From: Ectobius pallidus
Lineage: Eukaryota > Arthropoda > Insecta > Blattodea > Ectobiidae
Reading direction: 5' to 3'
Length of the DNA: 64,000 nucleotides
Assembly (NCBI GenBank): GCA_964059195.1
Contig: CAXKWD010000007.1
Coordinates: 148,911,769 to 148,975,768, forward strand
Shown here piece by piece: positions 57,867 to 64,000 of this stretch. The notes under the pieces are model-generated. The model had not been told where the DNA came from. It ran no database searches and was given only the letters and a program-made list of their open reading frames with translations. Position 1 is the stretch's first letter. Every line of letters starts with the position of its first letter. Position numbers and translations under genes: made by a program.

Positions 57867-57875
57867 AAGCATAAA
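57641..57875 (+). repeat. 118 bp tandem duplication at the LINE 3' end
   Basis: The segment starting GCGGTCAGAAAGGATGAAGA at 57641 is repeated almost exactly from 57759, including the stop codon and the TTAATTAAGCATAA end. Only a few indels near AAAAAACTAAAATT separate the copies. Confidence 0.9.
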
Positions 57876-58205
57876 AATCACATATCTCAGAACAAAAAAC
57901 CTGGAATATACAAAATAGACTATAAGGAGTGCAACAAGGCATACATAGGGCAGACCAGAAGGAACATAGATATCAGGGTGAATGAACATTTTAGGAACAT
58001 TAGACTACAACAAATAGAAAAATAGGTGGTAGCTGCACATCACTGGGAGGAGAAGCATGAAATTAATAGGGATGCACAATTATTAAAGTCTGTAAGAACA
58101 CCTAAAGAACTCTGGATTTGGGAAAGGATTTACATGAAAAAATTCGAAAACAGACTCATGAATTTTGATATTCCGAAAGAAGACAACCCAGTAGCTAAGT
58201 AGATT

Positions 58206-58449
58206 AAGCCGACACCAGGGGAACAGGGAGAACCTCCGATTACCGAAGATCCTGCAGTTGACATGTAGTTGATGATACAGGCGAATGGCCTGTGAAACGC
58301 ATCCTATCAAATGACTGGTAAGTTAAGTCCAAGTGTGTTAATCAACTCATATTAATAAAATAATAAAATATTCCAAATTTTCACTAAGCCATCAATACTG
58401 CTGTGAAATTTTACTGCAGCTTGTCCGCTAAAAGATGGAGATATCTCAC
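58206..58449. other. Intron sequence next to the Penelope 3' end
   Basis: Probably Penelope 3' flank followed by host intron; no second gene. The donor of the 58450-58521 exon is at its right edge. Confidence 0.4.
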
Positions 58450-58521
58450 CTCTTGTTGCTGCTGTCGTGGTTGCTGTCTCCAGTTCTGTGGGTTGTTTTG
58501 CATGTTCCCTCTTGGCCACGG
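58450..58521 (-). CDS. Small 24-codon coding exon of the minus-strand gene
   Basis: Between acceptor TATTTTCACAG and donor GTGAGA, phase 0 on both sides. It encodes PWPRGNMQNNPQNWRQQP and RQQQQE. Its N/Q/W/R content continues the low-complexity character of the neighbouring exons. Confidence 0.72.
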
Positions 58522-58865
58522 CTGTGAAAATACAGTAAACAATGCTGTAACTCAAGCAAGAGCAACATGTACAGTGCATTTCTATATAATATGAGGAAGT
58601 GTTTGTCTATAGAAACTAATATTGGGAAGAACACAGTGAAGTCATGATATATATTATTAAGGCTATTTTATCACACTTAAACTTCACATTAATAGTTAGA
58701 CCCTAGGTATGATATAAGCTTAAATAGAAGAGCGTTTTGACCACAAAAACTATAAAAAATCTGAGACTCTGCAAGTGTTAAATGTTTACTATTTTTGCTA
58801 ATGTATTAATATTCGGAAAGATACTTAAAACTGCAAACACTAATATTTGCAAATAGACAACACAC

Positions 58866-59267
58866 CTGCTGTTGAGGAAACTGTTGGAACATGAACGGTT
58901 GTGGGGGTGGTGCATGGTATGTCATCCGTCGCCAGTCGACACCAGGATCTTGACGCTGTGGGTGATACCACTGCTGAGGTGGGATTGGCAGTGTGTTAGT
59001 GCCAGGCTTATGCAGGTCATTTTTTCTAAGAGGTTCTTTCGCCAGCTGGTTCAGTGCCAGACGTGCAGCACTCTCTGACGCCTGCTCCCTGTTTGGCATG
59101 AACTCCCCTGTGATGGCTCGCATATCTGGCAACATCACCTGTGCTCTCACCTTCCCATTGTCTATGCTGTTTGTATACGTGTAGCGAGGGATTTCAAGGC
59201 CATTCTGCTGGAAGTAGTTAAGTAGTTGTACGTATGCAGGTTGTTCCTTGTTACCTCTTGCAGCGTT
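58866..59267 (-). CDS. dsRBD-like coding exon of the minus-strand gene
   Basis: 134 codons between acceptor CAAACTGTTACAG and donor GTGTGT, phase 0. NAARGNKEQPAYVQLLNYFQ, then PRYTYTNSIDNGKVRAQVML, PDMRAITGEF, then EQASESAARLALNQLAKEPL. The order helix - PxYxY strand - V.V.LPD...G strand - A...AA..ALNQL helix is that of a double-stranded-RNA-binding-like fold. The second half is Pro/Gln-rich (TYHAPPPQPFMFQQFPQQQ) with WYHPQRQDPGVDWRR. A candidate identity is the C-terminal region of an XRN1/Pacman-type 5'-3' exoribonuclease, which acts in cytoplasmic mRNA decay; this rests on general resemblance only. Other RNA-binding proteins are possible. Confidence 0.78.
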
Positions 59268-59805
59268 CTGTAACAGTTTGTACAATTCATTAGCCCCTTA
59301 AAGACTTTTAGCTAAAGACAGGTCGATACCAGTTTTTGTCGATATAAACATTTTGTCTTAATACTCCAATTTTGATGTGTAAAATATGCATTTCTTTATC
59401 TACAGTTTCGAAACCGTGTTGTGTGTCTGCTTTGTGATCTGCTTAAGTTGAGTGTTTTCCATACTTTATTTTTTATATGTTCTTTGAATCATTCGTAGAA
59501 GTGACTGCCATTGAGGGTTTGTTACACTTTTGTTAGAATTGCCCCAATTAGTTGCAATGTAAAAGTAATACATATCTCTAAGCGATATCTTATCAAAATG
59601 TGGAAAGTTATTTGTGCTGATATAGTAATAGTAATAGTAATACTTTATTCATCCATTATATCAAAGTACATTGATGTAGGAACAGCTTAGGCTTTCACGA
59701 CTGGCATTGGAATCATTAAAACAGTTTTCCAGGTTTATAGGCCATGATGCATGGCCCACTGGACCATGGCCTATAAGTCTGGAAGATTATTACCTGGAAA
59801 TTTAC

Positions 59806-59970
59806 CTGGAATATCTGCTGAACAGAAACAGGCTTTGTATTCTGTTGTTGTTGTTGGGGTGGTTGTTTTTGTTGATGTTGTGCTCCCTGAGTTGGTTCAT
59901 CAGAAATCCTGAGCATCTTCTTCAGCAATTCAGTCCCAGTATCTCCACCAATCTTCAATGTTTTTGAGTT
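59806..59970 (-). CDS. Coding exon of the minus-strand gene
   Basis: 55 codons: NSKTLKIGGDTGTELLKKML, RISDEPTQGAQHQQKQPP, then a poly-Q run and KPVSVQQIFQ before donor GTAAAT. The TELLKKMLRI helix and SVQQIF motif look like short linear or helical motifs leading into the dsRBD-like exon. The acceptor (TGTCTGAAAAG) lacks a strong pyrimidine tract, so the start may be off. A second donor GTAATA lies 12 bases further (59794), which would add four residues. Confidence 0.65.
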
Positions 59971-60685
59971 CTTTTCAGACATAAGAGATTTTAAAAAACA
60001 CAAATTGTATTTCCGATTTGTTAACTGATTTCAGAAACAATCATATTTCAGACTTGTCAATTCAGTTATAAGAAAAATCAATTATATTTCAGAAATGTCC
60101 ACTGAGTTTAAGACGAAACGGTATATTGCCTTTCACAAATATTAGTTTTCTAATAGCATAAAATTATTAATACTTTTTAGAGAATAACTTAATGACTTGT
60201 ATTGAGTAAAGTAATAGATAAAAAATAAAAATGATGCAGCTAAGAAGCTGTGAAATGCATTATGTGTAAGTCATTACTTATATAAGTGAAGTTGAGTGGA
60301 AAACAGAATTAAGTGTGTATAAAAGTAATAGAGTTTAACAAAAAAACAATGATTATATTTAAGAAAACTCAAATATATTTCAGATGTGTAGAATGAAATA
60401 AGAGACAACAAATTTTATTCACAAAAATTAATTTCAGGTTTTCAGAGTTACCAATAATATTGTATTTGAGAAAAAATCAGTTTTTTTTTTCAGAATTGTC
60501 AACTGATGAGAATTAATTAATTAATTGTATTTCAGGTTCAACAGAACTGACCGATTTTCTATTTCAGAAAATGCAGTTTGACAATAACTTTTTTTTGTGG
60601 TGTGGTGACACTTGAGTCAGTATCTTTTTTGGCTGCAGTGAAGCCTAATATATTATTTACATATTACAATGGCAATGTTTGTGTG
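59971..60685. other. Intron sequence, AT-rich
   Basis: Repeated ATTTCAGA.. / TATTTCAG phrases (for example near 60047, 60086, 60381, 60530) give it a patchy repetitive look, but no unit could be defined. Confidence 0.35.
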
Positions 60686-60829
60686 GCTATCTATTACCAA
60701 TGGAAGTTATGATAGCAATAATTTTGAATTGAAATGTAATGTAAATGAAAGTATCACAAATCTCCAAACTTGGCTAAAAGAAAATAAACTCAAACTAAAA
60801 GTGAACAAAACAGTATACGGTATATGTTA

Positions 60830-61404
60830 CGGTCAATCTGATTATTCAGGGCAGTTTTCATAATGCTTGGTCATTATAAATAATGACCGATAAAATCGGG
60901 CAATTTAATAATTTTACGACAATGTAGGATAATTTCTTACACAGCCCGGTCAATATTAATACTGCTACAATTTCTCTGGTCACTTTAATAAATTGACAGC
61001 AATTTGGCAACATGCGTCTGGTGTGATTCCCCCTAACCTAACCTAACCTAACCTAATCTAACCTAACCTATGGAACTCAAAATGTCACCAAAGTGGAAGC
61101 TGCTCTAATAAATAAAAACTGTTGGATTTGACATTTTGTGTGTATATGTATATGTTTTTTTTTTTGTTAGGCGTACATATTTTTCATACTTATTTACTTT
61201 AATATAATATCCTCTTATTTTTGTATGTAGAGAAATATGAATAACAATTCTCTCAAAATGCCCATTCAGTTTCCAGCATTATTCATAATGCCCGGGCAAT
61301 GTGTTAATTTCTATATCATTTATCATTTTGCCACATCCCATTGGGCACTTTTGAAATTGCCCGGGCATTATAAATAATGCCCAATTGTTTACATTGACCG
61401 TATC
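60830..61404. mobile_element. Palindrome-rich foldback insertion
   Basis: The ends GGTATATGTTACGGTCAAT and, inverted, AGTATATGATACGGTCAAT match. Near each end lies a perfect short palindrome: GGTCATTATAAATAATGACC (60870) and GGGCATTATAAATAATGCCC (61363). The centre has ATTATTCATAATGCCCGGGC and a CCTAA tandem run. No exact TSD length could be fixed; the flanks share TATAC. It splits the LINE RT remnant. Confidence 0.65.
61030..61070. repeat. Short CCTAA (TTAGG-type) tandem run
   Basis: About eight CCTAA units with one T substitution (CCTAACCTAACCTAACCTAA then TCTAACCTAACCTA). TTAGG is the usual insect telomere unit; here it is a short internal block within the foldback insertion. Confidence 0.85.
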
Positions 61405-61932
61405 ATATACTCATTTTAATCAAAATTATCTACATTCACTACAAATTTTAGTCAATCATAGGATCATAACAGAAGTTCAAAACACAGAATTTTTGGGCAA
61501 TTGGATAGAATCACTTTCTTTGGATACACATATTCAAAAGCTTGTAGATAAATTAAATCGTTATACAAATCCATTTTGAATATTAAGTGAAATTACATCG
61601 ATAGAAGTCCTTCTTATTTTATATTTTGGAAGAGCTCAGTCATAAAACTAATATGGTATTCCTACATGGGACATACCTACACAGTACAAGCGTTCATGAA
61701 CCTAGAATTTTGATGATCTCACATTTTAAGTTTATCACTAGAAAATTAGCAAGCATACATCTTGCCGATCTAGTACATCTCGTGGATTCATGTGGATTCA
61801 ATGTAGATTACTGTGGATTCAATGTGACATAAATTTACCTAACAATAAAGTCATTATATTATGCTCGACACTTGTAATATGAGGGATACCTTTACGAACT
61901 ATTCCATCTTCAGCATAATAAATAACACTCAC

Positions 61933-62016
61933 CCCAGGAGGTGCTGGTGCCGCAGAGCTTGGGGGTACAGGAGGGGGTTGCGGTTGTGACTGCTTCTGTG
62001 GTGATGGCTGACCCTT
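61933..62016 (-). CDS. Proline-rich coding exon of the minus-strand gene
   Basis: 28 codons between acceptor GCTTGTTGCAG and donor GTGAGT, phase 0: KGQPSPQKQSQPQPPPVP and PSSAAPAPPG. A PPPVPP-type stretch may bind SH3, EVH1 or WW partners. Confidence 0.75.
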
Positions 62017-62140
62017 CTGCAACAAGCATGCACAAACATTCATTTACAGTGCAAAGTGAAAAATGTTGACTATGCTAAGCTATAATTAACTACATAGTTT
62101 ATTATAAAAGATATCTGATGTGAAACACATAACTTCCTAC

Positions 62141-62820
62141 ACCCAAATAAAAGTTTGCCTCTTAGTGTATTATATTATGTATGACATTGTTACCACATTG
62201 CATCCCATCACCAAAGGATGCACAACCCAAACAAAATGCACTCATGTAACTTTCTTTACTCTAAGCATGAGCAATACACCTTTCTCATTTCACATTTTGA
62301 TGTAGAATAAAAGGCCATATTGCAAAGAGCATGTATTTAATTGTTTGAACCTGGTGCAAAGCTTTATCGTTCAGCAGGCAAGAATGAGTTTCTACAAACA
62401 GTGGGTGGCTGTTATAACTACCCTTCAGAGAAATTTTGCGAACAAATGTTTCAAATAAAAGTTTGTGCTTAGGATAAGCACCACTGTACAAAATCTAAAC
62501 AAAATCGTTAGAGCCATTTTTGAGAAAATCGTGATAAACAAAAATTTCTTAATGTACAGGGACCTTAAAAGTAAGAGAAAGTCATTGCCAATCTTCATAT
62601 CACATCCCCAGCAGATACCTAACCCAAATACAACATTTTGTTTTCTTACGATTTTTCATTCTGCAGCTAGGATGTTCACAGACACAAAGACATGTTTCTC
62701 AAAATAGAATTTTGGATTCAGGAGACCACAAAAATGTATTTATGTTAAAAACTCACTTCAAATTTCAGGATTGAACACAACACTTCCTACAGTACCTAAG
62801 GAATGGCCAGAGGAAGTAAC
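62141..62820. repeat. Dispersed repeat, copy 2 (see 11836-12712), intronic
   Basis: Same block order as 11836-12712, with only one TATTGCAAAGAGC...AAATCGTTAGAGCC segment. Ends with ATTTATGTTAAAAACTCA and GAGGAAGTAACA. Confidence 0.75.
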
Positions 62821-63163
62821 AATGTATTTATACAATTAATAGGCACGAAGATATAAGAAAACAATCACCATGCTTTAATTGTAAAAAGAAGGAAAGAAAG
62901 AAAGAAATTTAAAACTTTTACTAATCAATGAACTGAGTATGTAATTGATTCTAAGACATGTTAATTAAGTTGTAGCGTTAGATATGTACTCAATATAATG
63001 TAAGCAAAATATATAATTGCAGAAACAAGTAGTTAAAAGAATATTATGATAAACAGCCACAATGCATGACCACAACGGTAACTGTAACCAGTTCTTTTAA
63101 GATATTTATCCCAAAGTGAAGTTTAGTGTGCAAGTAACAATAATATACATTCAGACATCTTAC

Positions 63164-63280
63164 CTGGAGCTGTGACCAGATGGCTTGGAATTCACTGGGG
63201 GGAGATGTTATCTGTCCAGGAGCTGAACTTCCTACCTTTGCCACAGGACATGCAAATAGATTTGCCTGTCGTGGAGGAAC
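63164..63280 (-). CDS. Most upstream exon of the minus-strand gene inside the window
   Basis: 39 codons from acceptor ATATTCAGCAG to donor GTAAGA, phase 0: VPPRQANLFACPVAKVGS and TSPPSEFQAIWSQLQ. EFQAIWSQLQ looks like a short amphipathic helix motif. The acceptor is a NAGNAG pair, so one extra Gln (from 63283) may be included. Further upstream exons should lie beyond 64000 or are too short to find. Confidence 0.7.
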
Positions 63281-63283
63281 CTG

Positions 63284-64000
63284 CTGAATATCATATTTAC
63301 AGTATTTAAATAGAGCACAACAAATAAAGCAATACATTCCATATATATTTGACTTAGGCCCATTATTACCACCTCCAGTAAAATATTTACGGCTACTTTT
63401 ACGGTTACTTTACTGACAGTTCGATTTTACAATATCTGGTTAGGTGTTAACTGTTGGTAAAAAGCTCTTTACTGGCAGTAATCTTTACTGTAGGAAAATG
63501 TACAAGTCAACTCCTAACCGGAGGATTTTTTGAGGTTATACTTCTCGCGAACTGAATTAAAATGGAGAGATGAAGTTATTTAGCTGCTTTCGTAATGTCA
63601 CTGGTGATGAAGAACAATGCCAACATATGTAAAAATAAATAAAAACAATATTGAAAACTAGATCAAATTATTATGAAAGTTTGGACAAACAATTAGTTTA
63701 CTATTTGCATCCTCTACCCGTACATCAGACCATATTTGGGGTTTTCATCCTTCGGGGATGGGGTTTCGAAACGTGGTACCTTTCTTATCATTTTTACAAC
63801 CACTTTACTTGAGGAGAATTTTATTCTTATTTAACAGGAATTGTATAATAAGCGTAATATATAAACTATATAGGCCTATACATAATGTATTTTAATATGT
63901 TATGCTAAGAGTTAATAATTTCATTTGAAAAAATCTCGTAATATATCCTGTAGTTATTAGCTACACATTTCATACACAAACTTATTAGGTTTTAGATCTT
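63284..64000. other. Intron or upstream sequence, no exon found
   Basis: Contains a patch with repeated TTTACGGCTACTTTTACGGT (63388) and ACTGGCAGTAATCTTTACTG. No coding exon with both splice sites was found. Confidence 0.35.

Larger units (their letters stand above)
56180..58205 (+). pseudogene. Penelope-like element: degenerate RT plus GIY-YIG endonuclease
   Basis: Plus-strand pieces in order: SHSIRNSLDLVEMLKNVKLE, NDRL | VSFDVKAIFTSIPKDKLL (RT), FNDRLFQ, then YRYVDDIFAVV (the YxDD box), LQQPEIQFTLEIEDKN and VLNFLDLKL, HAILKSLTYRLLQVP, and HLGLNHKFQKIFNEY. After a LINE insertion comes GIYKIDYKECNKAYIGQTRR, a GIY-YIG nuclease motif, and LWIWERIYMKKFENRL, ending NPVAK and a stop. Penelope-like elements combine exactly these two domains. 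The copy is dead: 5'-truncated, about 30-40 residues missing between FNDRLFQ and YVDD, a foldback inserted at 56302, a LINE insertion, frameshifts and an in-frame stop in the nuclease. It lies in an intron of the minus-strand gene. Confidence 0.85.
60690..61620 (+). pseudogene. LINE reverse-transcriptase remnant split by an insertion
   Basis: Left piece (to about 60825): NFELKCNVNESITNLQTWLK and ENKLKLKVNKT, the segment after the RT active site (N..I..L..W...NKL.LN..KT). Right piece (from about 61400): YTHFNQNYLHSLQILVNHRI, NTEFLGNWIESLSLDTHIQK and LVDKLNR, the following segment (..KFLGV.ID..L.W..HI..L..KL). The two are contiguous in intact CR1/jockey-type proteins, so about 570 bp has been inserted between them. 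Confidence 0.65.

Noticed and set aside
61030..61070. Chromosome-end telomere
   Set aside because: Only about eight CCTAA units inside an insertion, with unique sequence on both sides.
63730..63780. Another hammerhead-like core (CATCCTTCGGGGATG ... CGAAACGTGG)
   Set aside because: No CUGANGA box precedes the stem and no inverted arms or TSD were found.

Overview
The window looks like a piece of a large, repeat-rich, AT-rich insect genome. Reasons: two spliced genes with long introns and standard GT-AG junctions, tRNA-derived SINEs, many DNA-transposon relics with exact target-site duplications (TSDs), non-LTR and Penelope-like retroelement pieces, and a short TTAGG-type block (the usual insect telomere unit). 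The gene content (an insect-style GNAT acetyltransferase) agrees. A cockroach-like or other polyneopteran host is a guess based only on the repeat style. No bacterial or organellar genes, rRNA or CRISPR array were seen.

Host genes. (1) A plus-strand GNAT of the arylalkylamine N-acetyltransferase-like type has two coding exons (40881-41033 and 43840-44667) joined in phase 0, giving 326 residues with a Ser/Lys-rich tail. (2) The minus strand from 63280 to 53915 carries the last seven coding exons of a larger protein with a Pro/Gln-rich tail and a dsRBD-like segment; it may be the C-terminus of an XRN1/Pacman-type exoribonuclease, but that identity is unproven. Its 5' part lies beyond the right edge. 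(3) A possible first coding exon on the plus strand at 28022-28138 is weaker.

Mobile DNA by region. 1-9 kb: tandem and foldback repeats, a SINE, then a second SINE copy split by a complete 3.77 kb DNA transposon (530 bp inverted repeats, 4 bp TSD, one uninterrupted ORF of about 820 codons) and by a hAT MITE. 9-20 kb: LINE remnant, SINE, and a dense run of MITEs (hAT, Tc1/mariner, TTAA type). 20-28 kb: mostly unremarkable AT-rich DNA. 28-36 kb: a non-autonomous element with ends like the 3.77 kb transposon, LINE 3' ends, and a Penelope-type foldback with hammerhead-ribozyme-like cores. 36-53 kb: SINEs, a hAT MITE, the GNAT gene with a second hammerhead-type foldback in its intron, and an element with 7 bp TSD. 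53-64 kb: the second gene, whose introns hold a broken Penelope element (RT plus GIY-YIG) carrying a third foldback and a LINE insertion, plus a LINE RT piece split by a palindrome-rich insertion.

The best candidates for something new are the three hammerhead-type foldbacks with 12-14 bp TSDs, the intact long-TIR transposon and its likely non-autonomous relative with four CTCACCTCCGT motifs, and a strong excess of the palindrome TAGGCCTA across the window.
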